Notes under the pieces: generated by a model
Databases searched by the model: none
What the model saw: the letters and a program-made list of their open reading frames with translations, nothing else
Told to the model about the DNA's origin: nothing
Shown: in pieces, positions 27,701 to 35,751 of the stretch
Layout of the letters: each line of letters starts with the position of its first letter
Numbering within the stretch: the first letter of the stretch is position 1
Program-made: the position numbers and the translations under genes
Source of the DNA: Skermanella stibiiresistens SB22
GTDB taxonomy: Bacteria > Pseudomonadota > Alphaproteobacteria > Azospirillales > Azospirillaceae
Reading direction: 5' to 3'
NCBI RefSeq assembly: GCF_000576635.1
Contig: NZ_AVFL01000028.1
Location: 1 to 64,000 of the forward strand
Length of the DNA stretch: 64,000 bases

Positions 27701-28695
27701 GAGCTGCCATTGGGAACCCAGGGAACCGTTGGAACCTCGATATACATTCCCGTTTTATTCATGTAACCGAGGACGCTTCAGAGTTTCGGCAGCGCAACGA
27801 TTTCCCATCTAATGCTTCCAGAAACGACATGATGGTAATTTATGTTTCTTCAGCAGCGGCATCTAGCAGTTTGAAGAGTGGAAAATGGTTGCCTCTTCAC
27901 GAAGGGGAATACGGTTGGCAGTTCGATCATCGATTTGCAACAAGCGAGAATGGAGGTACTCGCCCTGCCTCACTATCCGAACACGAAGATCCGTCATTTG
28001 AGCCGATGCCAAATTACTGGGTTCACGAAGATTTCTTCGATGTTCGCCTTAGGCGTCGAACCGTTAGATGCGAAACTCATTTTCTCGGAATGCGACGCGT
28101 TTCAAGCAGCACTAATGAGCGAACTGGTGTTGCTGCATTGCTGCCGTTTATTCCAGTCACCTATGGCTGGATTCTTGTTTTTGCTGAATTCACGATCAAT
28201 TCAGCAATCCTGGCGTCCTCTTTAAACTGCATGGTTGTGGATTATTGCTTGCGGAATAAAATAAGCCAAACGAGCATCCCTCAAGGAACTGTCTACCAAT
28301 TACCCATCCTGCCTCCTGCCTTCTACACCGAACCCCGTCTCTCCTTCGTCGTACCGAAAGTCCTTGAACTCACCTACACCTCCCACAGTCTCGCCCCTTT
28401 CGCCCGCGACCTCGGCTATGACGGGCCGCCGTTCCGCTGGGACGAGGAGCGGCGCGCCCTGCTGCGCGCCGATCTCGACGCCTTCTACGCCCGCGCCTAC
28501 GGCCTCGACCGGGACGAGCTGCGCTACATCCTCGACCCCGCCGACGTGAAAGGTCCCGATTACCCGTCGGAGACCTTCCGGGTGCTGAAGGAAAAGGAAA
28601 TCCGCCAGTACGGCGAATACCGCACCCGCCGGCTCGTGCTCGCCGCCTGGGACCGGATGGAAGCCGACGGCGGCTTCCGGGCGATGGGGATGTGA
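24748..28695 (+). CDS. Eco57I-type adenine-specific DNA methylase (DrmMI/PglX-like)
   Basis: 1315 residues. SAM motif I VIDPACGSGHFLLA lies near 487-500, preceded by GSYYTPDSLVQALLD. The catalytic motif NPPW is near 754-757 (VVLGNPPWERIK), diagnostic of N6-adenine methylation. The first 400 residues have the LNESDDTLWGLVTNGTRLRL block seen in PglX and type IIG proteins, but I see no PD-(D/E)XK catalytic triad there, so nuclease activity is doubtful. Residues about 960-1190 (27.65-28.3 kb), where the target-recognition domain should be, are much poorer in GC than the rest of the gene. The probable role is to mark host DNA and protect it from the island's restriction activity. Confidence 0.88.
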   Translation: MPRKPITDMSAWPSLTLEGNLIAPAMVAKIDRREAPEQAEESYGIRKGLTARDEVSIAFRVGQSHFDAFAKAEAPSAGATRRFMRDFLKETFGFDDLAPAEGPTSFIAGGRVPVVVVPPAEALDRRSPTLSADRARSPAFALQDHLNESDDTLWGLVTNGTRLRLMRDNASLTRPAYIEADLGQIFTTEDAASFTALWLLIHRSRFGRTGGTAADCALERWRDAGSREGEAARDRLAGQVEDALRVLGTGFLGANPDLAARLASGEIPLTGWFNELLRLVYRLIFLMVAEDRNLLHPAGAGIDARRLYAEGYGLTALRAQSVRRASWDRHHDRYECLKVAFRALARGEPALGLPALGGLFGSDRLPHLETATLSNRAFMEAVYRLSWLTDKAGMVPVNWRAMETEELGSVYESLLELQPQLADGGRALAFASDAAERKGNQRKTTGSYYTPDSLVQALLDTALDPVLDRAEAESDDKAAALLALTVIDPACGSGHFLLAAARRIATRVARIRAAGTPSLEDFRHALRDVARCCLHGVDKNPMAVELTQVALWIETVDPGLPLGFFDAQIRCGDSLLGVFDLKALEQGIPDAAYKPLSGDDKETAKHCAKRNKSEKSGQGSLDFARGGGSLPAARQLADLGADLRHLPETTLAEIETKAARFRDLRRRSDWYGWKIACDAYVAAFLAPKVGGVPANRNTVTIPTTSHVWDAMAGRGLYGPLVARVDQLADMARALHWPLEFPDIMERGGFDVVLGNPPWERIKLQELEFFAARSPAIAAAANKAAREKLIKVLEEAEVDSLDRGLHIAFIAAKREAEAASEFVRIPGEEGGRFPLTGRGDVNTYALFAELFSRLSGPKGRSGVIVPTGIATDATTAPFFAAMVSDRRLSQLVDFENRAGLFPAVDSRMKFCLLTVGHGEGVARFAFFLTDPAQAVEPERNFTLTPDAIARLNPNTRTAPVFRSRADAELTAKIYANVPVLIEEKTGAAIGNPGNRWNLDIHSRFIHVTEDASEFRQRNDFPSNASRNDMMVIYVSSAAASSSLKSGKWLPLHEGEYGWQFDHRFATSENGGTRPASLSEHEDPSFEPMPNYWVHEDFFDVRLRRRTVRCETHFLGMRRVSSSTNERTGVAALLPFIPVTYGWILVFAEFTINSAILASSLNCMVVDYCLRNKISQTSIPQGTVYQLPILPPAFYTEPRLSFVVPKVLELTYTSHSLAPFARDLGYDGPPFRWDEERRALLRADLDAFYARAYGLDRDELRYILDPADVKGPDYPSETFRVLKEKEIRQYGEYRTRRLVLAAWDRMEADGGFRAMGM

Positions 28696-28699
28696 CCCG

Positions 28700-29812
28700 A
28701 TGGGCGTGATCGATCCGAGGCGATATGCCCAGCTCAAGCCCCTGTTCCTCGCGGCGCTCTCGTCGCGGACGTGGCCGGGCGATGACGCAAGGACTTCATT
28801 GCAAGCCGTCGTCCGCCATCTGGCGGAAGCCGGATACGGCCGCGACGAGATCGATGCCGTCCGCAGCTATGTCATGTTCTTCCTGGAGGAAGTCCGTCTT
28901 GGTGTCGTCGATCCCCTGATGTCGCCAGCGGCCCTGCCGGGATATCCTGGCGCAGTGCCGCGCCCCGTCCAGCCAGACCTGTTCGCCTTCGCCGAGACCA
29001 GCCGGAATGAGACCGAACGCGCGCTGATCGACCAGCTTATCTCGGCGACCAGACTCTACGACAGCCAAGAGGCGGTCAGGGAGCTGATGGAATTCACGAT
29101 CCGGCTCCGTGAATTCGCCCCCTTCAACGGAATGCTTCTCCACATCCAGAAGCCGGGGCTTACCCATGCCGCCTCCGCGTCGGATTGGTGGAACCGTTTC
29201 GGTCGGGTTCCCAAGATGGGCGCGCGGCCGTTGCTGATCCTGCGGATGAAGGGGCCAGTCGATTTCGTGTTCGACGTGCAGGATACGGAAGGGCATGCCC
29301 TGCCAGACGGTGCGTTCTCCTTTCCGACCTTCGGGGCGTTGAAGGAAGATGAGTTTTCTTGGCTGATAAGCTCAATCAAGAAAGAGAGGATCGTGATCAC
29401 CCAGCTCGACGCCGGGGACGCGCAAGCCGGCTGGATCAGGCTTCTGGAGAAGTCGAAGTCCGAGAAGGGCAAAAACCTTTACGAGCTCGCATACAACAAG
29501 AACCACCCCGTTCCCACTCGGTTCGTCACCGTGGCGCATGAGTTGGGGCATCTTTTCCTCGGCCATCTGGGCGAGGACCGCGGACGGCGTATCGCCGACC
29601 GCCGTTCGACATCCCTTGCGCTGATGGAGGTCGAGGCCGAGATGGCGGCTTACCTCGTCGCGAGGCGGAACGGGCTTCAGCCCAGAAGCGAAAGCTATCT
29701 GGCGAAATATCAGGGCGCCTTCGGTGACATCAATCTGTACGCCATAACGCGGGCGGCGAACGCCGTGGAGGCCGCGATGGGAATATCGGCGGCACACCTG
29801 TGGAACAGGTGA
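28700..29812 (+). CDS. ImmA/IrrE-family metalloprotease-like protein
   Basis: 370 residues. The C-terminal domain has HELGH (about residues 280-284, VAHELGHLFLGHL) with a downstream MEVEAEMAAYLVARR helix that supplies the third zinc ligand, as in ImmA/IrrE (DUF955) peptidases. The middle region (LREFAPFNGMLLHIQKPGL, WWNRFGRVPKMGARPLLIL, FDVQDTEG) matches the N-terminal module that often precedes IrrE domains and resembles ArdC-type DNA-binding regions. It starts four bases after the methylase stop, so it is co-transcribed. In other islands such proteins cleave repressors or sense infection; here it may release repression or activate an effector, which is inference. Confidence 0.83.
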   Translation: MGVIDPRRYAQLKPLFLAALSSRTWPGDDARTSLQAVVRHLAEAGYGRDEIDAVRSYVMFFLEEVRLGVVDPLMSPAALPGYPGAVPRPVQPDLFAFAETSRNETERALIDQLISATRLYDSQEAVRELMEFTIRLREFAPFNGMLLHIQKPGLTHAASASDWWNRFGRVPKMGARPLLILRMKGPVDFVFDVQDTEGHALPDGAFSFPTFGALKEDEFSWLISSIKKERIVITQLDAGDAQAGWIRLLEKSKSEKGKNLYELAYNKNHPVPTRFVTVAHELGHLFLGHLGEDRGRRIADRRSTSLALMEVEAEMAAYLVARRNGLQPRSESYLAKYQGAFGDINLYAITRAANAVEAAMGISAAHLWNR

Positions 29813-29953
29813 CGGCCATGCTTGGTGCGGCTCGGAATTTGGGTGCCGCCGCCTGAAGTGCGACGAAACGGGATCGCTCGCCCAAGACGCTTCAGTTGCA
29901 TGAGCGTAAAATCGCACTTAGATTCCGGGAAATTCTCTGGCTGAGGACCCTGG

Positions 29954-31315
29954 ATGGGAAAGCGTCTCCGCGACCCGGTGCATGGTTTGATCGTTTTCGA
30001 TGACACGAAGATTGATCTGCTCGCATGGAGTTTGATTGACACTCCCGAGTTTCAGCGCCTGCGCCGCATCCGGCAACTCGGCGTGTCCGAGTTTACCTTC
30101 CCCGGTGCCGTCCACACCCGCTTTGCCCACTCCATCGGCGTGTTCCACACCGCGCGCACCTTGGTGGAGGTCGTTCGCAGGGAGATGAAGCGGCTGGGAA
30201 AAGACTTTGAGCGTCCAAAGGCGGAGGTGGCGCTGATCGCCGCTCTGCTGCACGACCTCGGCCATGGTCCCTTCAGCCACACCTTCGAGGGCGTCCAGGC
30301 CTCCCGCGGGGTCAAGCGGCGGCATGAGAAATGGACCGCCGACATCATCCGCAACCCGGAAGGATGCATCCGTCCGCTGCTCGAAGGCCATAAGCCCGGA
30401 TTCACCGAAGAAGTCGCGGCACTGCTTGAGAAGGAGGACCCGGAGGATATCCACCACGCCATCGTATCCAGCTCCTTCGACGCCGACAGGCTGGACTATC
30501 TGCGCCGCGACAAGCTGATGACGGGAACCGGGGCCGGCGGGCTCGACTTCGACTGGCTGATCGACAATGTGCGGGTCGCGGAGATCGAGTTGGACGCTCC
30601 GGACGAAGACGGGGACGAGCCGCGCCGGGTGCCGACCTTCTGCCTGACGGCCAAGGCTCTGCCGGCGGCGGAACAGTTCCTGCTGGCGCGCCACACCCTG
30701 CATCAGCAAGTCTACTTCCACAAGACGACCCGCTGCGTCGAGCACATGATCGCCAAGCTGCTCCGCGCGGTCGCCAACCTCGCCGACGCGACGGATGGAA
30801 ACGCGGGCAAGACCGGCCTGCCGGATGGCCACCCGCTGCTGAGCTTTTTCGCGGCGGACGGTGAGACCGTGACGAACTACCTCGCCCTCGACGATATGCT
30901 GATACTCGGCTCGCTCGACGCCCTATCCAAGGCGAAGGACCCGGTCATCGCGGAGACGGCTGGCCGTCTGAAGGAACGGCGTCTGTACAAATCGCTCGAC
31001 ATCGCGGAGTTCGGAGAGGATTCTGGGCGGCAGCGCAGGCAGTTGCGGCGGATCAAAGATCGGTTCAAGGATCAAATCGAGGCTGAAACGGTTATGCTGG
31101 ACGAAAACGCCGCCATCGGCATCTACGCGGAGGTCGGCGGCGACGATGACAAGATGCACAAGAAACTGCACATCCTGGACGCCAACAAGCCGGTGGAGAT
31201 CAGCAAGCTGTCGGACCTCGTTCGCGCGCTCGAACCCAAGAAGCGATATACCCGTCTCTATTTCGCCAATAAAGAAGACCGGGACAAGGCCCGCAGGATC
31301 AAGAGGACGCCATGA
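29954..31315 (+). CDS. HD-domain phosphohydrolase, SAMHD1/YwfO-like
   Basis: 453 residues with an HD metal site assembled from His 59 (TRFAHSIG), His-Asp 99-100 (ALLHDLGHGPFSHTFE) and Asp near 176 (SSFDADRLDYLRRD). The start MGKRLRDPVHGLIVFDD and the overall spacing match the SAMHD1/YwfO group of dNTP triphosphohydrolases. Bacterial members can deplete dNTPs during phage infection. A 141-base gap separates it from the metalloprotease gene, so it may have its own promoter. It overlaps the next gene by four bases. The HD + YwgA order is also found as ywfO-ywgA in Bacillus, which suggests a conserved functional pair. Confidence 0.85.
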   Translation: MGKRLRDPVHGLIVFDDTKIDLLAWSLIDTPEFQRLRRIRQLGVSEFTFPGAVHTRFAHSIGVFHTARTLVEVVRREMKRLGKDFERPKAEVALIAALLHDLGHGPFSHTFEGVQASRGVKRRHEKWTADIIRNPEGCIRPLLEGHKPGFTEEVAALLEKEDPEDIHHAIVSSSFDADRLDYLRRDKLMTGTGAGGLDFDWLIDNVRVAEIELDAPDEDGDEPRRVPTFCLTAKALPAAEQFLLARHTLHQQVYFHKTTRCVEHMIAKLLRAVANLADATDGNAGKTGLPDGHPLLSFFAADGETVTNYLALDDMLILGSLDALSKAKDPVIAETAGRLKERRLYKSLDIAEFGEDSGRQRRQLRRIKDRFKDQIEAETVMLDENAAIGIYAEVGGDDDKMHKKLHILDANKPVEISKLSDLVRALEPKKRYTRLYFANKEDRDKARRIKRTP

Positions 31316-31827
31316 CCGTGATGCCAGAACAACAAGTCGCCGACATCGTACAGGCGGCCGGGGGACGGCTCGTCAGCCGCATCCGGTTGCAGAAGATCGC
31401 CTACCTCCTGGACCAACTTGGGGCGCATAGCGGGTTCGATTACACCTATCACCATTTCGGTCCCTATTCCCGCGACCTGGATAGCGCCGTCCTCGACGCC
31501 GAAGCGTTCGATCTGGTGAAAGAGAAGTTCGAACGGCGCCAGTCGGACGGGGCACGCTACAGCATCTTCGAAGCCCTCGCCGACGCGGACTCCCACCGGT
31601 TCAGCTATCTGGATGATCGGAACTTGCGCGATCTGGTCAAGCGGTTCGCTTCGACCAATATCACGGTGCTGGAGTTGGCCGCCACGGCGCATTGGCTCTC
31701 CGAGGCTGAGAAGGTGGAGGATTGGGAAACGGAGATCCGCCTCCGCAAGGGCTCGAAGACGGAGGGTGGCCGCCTGGAGAAAGCCAAGCGACTGCTCGTG
31801 GAAATCGGCTTGTCGCCGGCCGCCTGA
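31312..31827 (+). CDS. YwgA-family-like protein
   Basis: 171 residues. The N-terminus VADIVQAAGGRLVSRIRLQK followed by IAYLLDQLG and YTYHHFGPYSRDLD matches the winged-helix-like YwgA/Panacea-type fold, in which an RKKLQK-like helix and an FGPYS turn are conserved. The start codon overlaps the stop of the HD gene (ATGA), so the two are translationally coupled. YwgA-type and SocA-type (DUF4065) proteins often act as partners or inhibitors of a toxic neighbour. Here it could bind and restrain the HD phosphohydrolase or the HNH nuclease. The family call rests on pattern only. Confidence 0.6.
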   Translation: MTVMPEQQVADIVQAAGGRLVSRIRLQKIAYLLDQLGAHSGFDYTYHHFGPYSRDLDSAVLDAEAFDLVKEKFERRQSDGARYSIFEALADADSHRFSYLDDRNLRDLVKRFASTNITVLELAATAHWLSEAEKVEDWETEIRLRKGSKTEGGRLEKAKRLLVEIGLSPAA

Positions 31828-31830
31828 GCC

Positions 31831-32622
31831 GTGCTCGAAGCGCCCCAAGGCTTCGTCGTCGCCGAGGAATGCCGCAAGGCCACTTGGCAGAACGGCTTCC
31901 GCCGTCCGCTGGGGGAGTTGGATGGCTGGGCGCGCTTCGGGTCGACCACCGCCAAGGGAGCCATCGCATTGGCCGCAGCCGGGCCGACGGGGCCGTGGTA
32001 CCTCGCCCTCGACCACGCGGGCGTGGTCGAGGAGCTGCCACATCCGCGCGCCGATATCGACGGTCCCGGCATTGCCCGCTATGCCTATCCCACCCTGGCC
32101 GAACTCTACGGCGTGCTTCCCAAGGTCTACGCCTTGGGCGTGACTCTGCCCGACGGTCCTCTGGAGGCGTTCCGCGCCGCCGTCAAAGACCTTCCGAAAG
32201 CCACCGAGGCGGAGCGCCTAGTCGTTCAGCGCGTCGGCCAGGACATCTTTCGCGACCGGCTGATGACCTATTGGCAGGGCTGTTGCCCATTGACCGGGAT
32301 CACCGATCCGGCCCTCATGCGCGCCTCCCACATCATCCCCTGGAAGGATTGTTCGGACGATGTCGAACGGCTGAACGTCCACAACGGGCTTCTGCTGTCG
32401 GCGCTGTGGGACGCCGCCTTCGACCGGGGGCTCGTTACCTTCGATGACGACGGGTGTCCGGTTTTCTCCCCGGCCCTGAGCAAAGCGGCCAGGGACGAAC
32501 TGCGTTGGAAGCGGCCGGTTCCGCTGACCGACAAGCACAGGATGCGGCTTGTCTGGCATCGCGCGCACCCGTTCGCGATGGCCGCGTCGGGATCTGGTGA
32601 CGGGAGGAAATCGTCCGGGTGA
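31831..32622 (+). CDS. HNH endonuclease
   Basis: 263 residues from a GTG start three bases after the YwgA-like stop. The C-terminal third is an HNH nuclease: CCPLTGITDPALMRASHIIPWKDC (His near 168) followed by RLNVHNGLLLSALWDAAFD (Asn/His and distal ligands), the usual order for the HNH_2 type. The N-terminal 150 residues (GWARFGSTTAKGAIALAAAG) are a family-typical module of unknown role. It is the last gene of the island and the only clear nuclease in it. With no phospholipase-D DrmC present, it is the obvious candidate for the DNA-cleaving subunit. Downstream sequence is IS and integrase debris. Confidence 0.82.
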   Translation: MLEAPQGFVVAEECRKATWQNGFRRPLGELDGWARFGSTTAKGAIALAAAGPTGPWYLALDHAGVVEELPHPRADIDGPGIARYAYPTLAELYGVLPKVYALGVTLPDGPLEAFRAAVKDLPKATEAERLVVQRVGQDIFRDRLMTYWQGCCPLTGITDPALMRASHIIPWKDCSDDVERLNVHNGLLLSALWDAAFDRGLVTFDDDGCPVFSPALSKAARDELRWKRPVPLTDKHRMRLVWHRAHPFAMAASGSGDGRKSSG

Positions 32623-32639
32623 CGATTTCGTGGCTATGG

Positions 32640-32791
32640 CCACTCCGCATGGAATCAGAGTGGTCACCGCTGTCGTGACGCTTCCCATCCACCCGAAATC
32701 GGAACGCCCACGACTTGGCGCCAGACGGTTCGAGGCGGAGATACAATCCGCCACCATCGGCATAGGGACCGGGTTTCGTCACCCATGTCAC
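32640..32791 (-). pseudogene. phage/P4-type integrase N-terminal remnant
   Basis: The minus strand from 32791 reads MTWVTKPGPYADGGGLYLRL followed by EPSGAKSWAFRFRVDGKR. This is the arm-DNA-binding start (DUF4102) of P4-like tyrosine recombinases. The similarity stops after about 45 codons and no catalytic domain follows. It is either a stub left by an older integrative element or a piece carried in with the flanking IS. Confidence 0.6.
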
Positions 32792-33642
32792 TGTCGTGTC
32801 CCGGCGCAGCTACGCCACGCGCCGGGACACAATCCTACAGGCCGTTTACTATCGATTGCGGTTCGTCGTTTCCAATGACTGTGTCGAGCTCGTTGCTGGT
32901 GGCGTCGTCGCCAATGTGACCAAGCGATAATGGTGTCTGGCTCGCACGGGATTTGGATGACGAGTCGATGAAGCAGGCGGCGCACTTCGGGCACGGTCAG
33001 GGGTAGAAGGTCGGCCGCCAGGTCTGCCGGGTCCCTTCCCCCCGATTGCCGCCTTGCGCAGGACGGTGAGAAAGGCAAGGCAAGCAGGGCCAAGGTGATG
33101 TGCCGATACCAGCCGGTCCAGGAGCGGACCCCGTACTGGTCGAGCCCAACCTCTTGCTTGGCCATCTCGAAGCTGCTTTCAATGGTCCAGCGCGCACCAG
33201 CCACATGCACCAGATCAGTCAGGGCAGTGCCTTCCGGGGCGCAGGTCGATAGTACGTCAACTCGCCGTCGCCCATGCGGCGCCGGATCAGCAAGCCTTTC
33301 TGCCACCTGTCCGAGGTGCCGCGAAAAGGCAGATAGGCCCAGTCGTACAGCCTTGGTCCCTTGGCGCCGTCGCCAGTGTTGAGCCGGTGCCAGCCGTCGG
33401 TCGGCACCTCCTCGAAGCAATCGCTCACCGTGCCCGGCCACCGGCGCTGGCCGCTGGTGACGGTCAGCACGTTGCCGATCCGGCGGCGCTCCAGTTCGCG
33501 TCAAATGGCGCTATCCGCACCGTAGACGCTGTCTCCCGTCACCCAGGCGCAGGGCACACCAGTGTCCAGCGCCCGCCTCAGCATCGTCAGACCCTGCTTG
33601 GGCTTGGTGGCGTGTTCCGCGACAATCAAGATGAGAACACGT
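32788..33642 (-). pseudogene. IS701-family transposase, truncated, with a nonsense codon and a frameshift
   Basis: Three pieces follow one another on the minus strand. [20 protein letters not shown] with [16 protein letters not shown] ends in an in-frame TGA (33501-33503) where the family has Arg. [20 protein letters not shown] continues to [10 protein letters not shown] shift then leads into [20 protein letters not shown] and [20 protein letters not shown], the catalytic-Glu region of IS701 transposases. The N-terminal third is absent; the reading ends at the edge of the inserted ISNCY-like element at 33643. It is non-functional. Confidence 0.82.
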
Positions 33643-35305
33643 ATTGCCTCACCGAAAAATGTTCCCGAATGGCTTGTCGTTGCCTCACCGTCATGTTCAC
33701 GTTTCCACATCTCATTCGGCCCCATCAATACCGGACAAGGCGTTAAACACCATTTTGTGTGCCGTCTCTTGCCGTCAGATCTTCAGGCGGCGCTGCAACG
33801 TCCGAAGCTGACCGTCCGGATAAACTCCTGGGTGCTCCGCCTGCAGCCGGTCCAGCAACTCCCGGCCGGTTCGCCAGGGCTCGGCTTCAAACCAGTCCCG
33901 CAACCGCTCGGAAGCCGTTGCAAACGGGTCGGGCCGCCGACGCGTTCGTTTGGCCGCCGCCTTGGGCTGTGCGGTCGGCCGCACCTCACCGCCCTGCCAA
34001 GCAGTTCGCAGCCCGCTGAGAAACTCCTCGAGCGTTGGCGCCGGGCTTGCCTCGTACTCCGACGGCAGCGTCCGGTCGGCGATCTCGACCAGACGCTGCT
34101 GGGCCGAACACATCTCGCTGAGCAGATGAACGGGATCCAGCGTCGCTTGCCAAGCCTTGATCCGGAGCCGGACGTCCTCCGACGTCCTGGGGTCCGTCAA
34201 CAGCCGCTGAGCCGGCGTTGCCGGCGGGTGATACTGCTTGCGCACCCGCGCGCCCTCGCGCTGCTTGCTGGCCAGCTTGAGCGAGGGCTGGAAGAAGTTG
34301 ATGAACAGCCGGACCGTCGCGTAGAGCCGGGCCAGTTCCGCGGCCGCTTCCAAACCCTCGTAGCGCCGGTAGCCGACAATCCGCCGGACGATCGCCCCGT
34401 TTTTCTGTTCAACCCACGCTTGGTCATTCTTGCGGTAGGGCCGACAGCGGGTGAACTCGATGCCGGCCACCTGGCGGTAATCGCGCACGGTTTCGTTCAT
34501 GAACACCGTGTCGTTATCGGTGTCGAACCCGAGCAGCCCGAACGGCAGCAGCTTGCGAACTTCACTCAGCACCTCGACCAGCACGGTTTGCTCGCGCACC
34601 AGCAGCGGCGCGCATTCGGTCCAGCCGGTGGCAATGTCGGTCAGCACCAGCGGCTGGATGAAGCTGCCGCTCGCCACCGGGCCGCTGTGGGCCACCAGAT
34701 CCGCCTCGATGAACCCGGGCGGCGGATCTTCCCAGTCGGAAAAAGTGCACACCGGGATGCTCCGCCGGACAGCCGACGAAGCCGATCCGCGTCGGCGCCC
34801 GCGCTGTCCGGTCTTCTCCCGGGCCGCACGCAGAGCCCGGTCAATCGTCGCGGCGCTCATTGCCAGCAATCCCGCCCGCACCTTCGCCTCAAGGGTAAGG
34901 TGACCATGGCGCTCCATCGCGTCGAGCAGAACAGGTACCAGCGGCTTCAACCGCTTGCCGCAGATCCGGTCCGACGCTTCCCACATGACCAGCAGCGCCT
35001 CGCGCACCGCATCATCGTAGATCCGGCGGCTCGGGCGCGGACCTGACCGCCCGGCCGACGCTCCGCCGCGCAGCAGACGCATCGCATGCTTGCGGTGAAA
35101 ATTAGTCACCGCAACGAACTCGTCCAGAATACGCGCCTTTTCCGCCCGGTCACTCCGGGCATATCGCGCCGCAATCGCTTCAACCAACTCATTCCTGGTC
35201 GCCATGCTTACCCGCCTCATCTCTGCTCCCGCAGCTGTCAACCGCTGGGGAACATTTCAACTGAGGCAACGACAGATCCTTGAGGAGCATTTCAGGCGAG
35301 GCAAT
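33643..35305 (-). mobile_element. ISNCY-like insertion sequence with doubled terminal motifs
   Basis: About 1.66 kb with inverted ends. The left begins ATTGCCTCACCGAAAAATG, and the right, read inward, begins ATTGCCTCGCCTGAAATG. Each end holds a second copy of the motif about 37 bases in (GTCGTTGCCTCACCG at about 33677; complement of CTGAGGCAACGAC at about 35261-35273). One long transposase gene fills the inside. No matching target duplication is visible at the two flanks. It lies against the IS701 remnant on one side and a different transposase stub on the other. Confidence 0.75.
33775..35205 (-). CDS. DDE integrase-core transposase (ISNCY-like)
   Basis: 476 residues from the ATG of [20 protein letters not shown]; an in-frame ATG lies 15 bases upstream. 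An N-terminal helix-turn-helix ([10 protein letters not shown]) is followed by an RNase-H-fold catalytic core. Its acidic residues appear in [23 protein letters not shown] and [14 protein letters not shown], so the DDE triad looks complete. The C-terminus is basic ([14 protein letters not shown]) and ends in a helical segment. It resembles the integrase-domain transposases annotated as ISNCY and is distinct from the TnsB of the host transposon. The reading frame is intact, so the IS may be mobile. Confidence 0.82.
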   Translation of the reverse strand: MATRNELVEAIAARYARSDRAEKARILDEFVAVTNFHRKHAMRLLRGGASAGRSGPRPSRRIYDDAVREALLVMWEASDRICGKRLKPLVPVLLDAMERHGHLTLEAKVRAGLLAMSAATIDRALRAAREKTGQRGRRRGSASSAVRRSIPVCTFSDWEDPPPGFIEADLVAHSGPVASGSFIQPLVLTDIATGWTECAPLLVREQTVLVEVLSEVRKLLPFGLLGFDTDNDTVFMNETVRDYRQVAGIEFTRCRPYRKNDQAWVEQKNGAIVRRIVGYRRYEGLEAAAELARLYATVRLFINFFQPSLKLASKQREGARVRKQYHPPATPAQRLLTDPRTSEDVRLRIKAWQATLDPVHLLSEMCSAQQRLVEIADRTLPSEYEASPAPTLEEFLSGLRTAWQGGEVRPTAQPKAAAKRTRRRPDPFATASERLRDWFEAEPWRTGRELLDRLQAEHPGVYPDGQLRTLQRRLKI

Positions 35306-35309
35306 GCGG

Positions 35310-35440
35310 ACCGAAGCTGGGCCGCTTCATGCTCCTGCAATAGTCATCAGGACCACGTACTATGCCGAGTTGGCCACCCAACTCCGGACCTTTGGCATCG
35401 ACATCTCCAAGCGTCCGATGGCCTGCCTATTGAGCGTGGG
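35310..35440 (+). pseudogene. transposase fragment
   Basis: The frame TTYYAELATQLRTFGIDISK followed by RPMACLL resembles the segment just before the catalytic core of some IS66-like transposases (pattern LxxLGIxISKRQxxRLL). It is preceded directly by the ISNCY-like right end and loses similarity after about 40 codons. The rest of 35,441-35,751 shows no gene that I can support. Confidence 0.3.
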
Positions 35441-35751
35441 CAATGGGGCAAGACGCTGTGGCGGTGCGAGCGCGAGTGCCAACAGTGACGCGATTAGGAT
35501 GGACAATACTCCGCTTAACTGTGAGACCAACGGGGAGCAGGGACAGCAGCGAGTCGGATACTGAGAAAACGGCAATTTCGGGAAAAAAGTGCTCCTTCCG
35601 ACATAAATCTCGTCACCCTTCGGCGCACTCGTTGTGCACCAGGAATGCGGATGAATCCAAAATTGCGTCGTATCGGGCGACCTGACACCCTTGAGCTTCA
35701 AAGGAGCCGTGATAGTGAATCTCAAGAACATCGAGGCATGCATTGCCTGAC

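Noticed and set aside
24748-28695. Self-contained type IIG restriction enzyme
   Set aside because: The N-terminal region lacks a visible PD-(D/E)XK triad, and the helicase partners point to a DISARM/BREX-like methylase instead; not excluded entirely.
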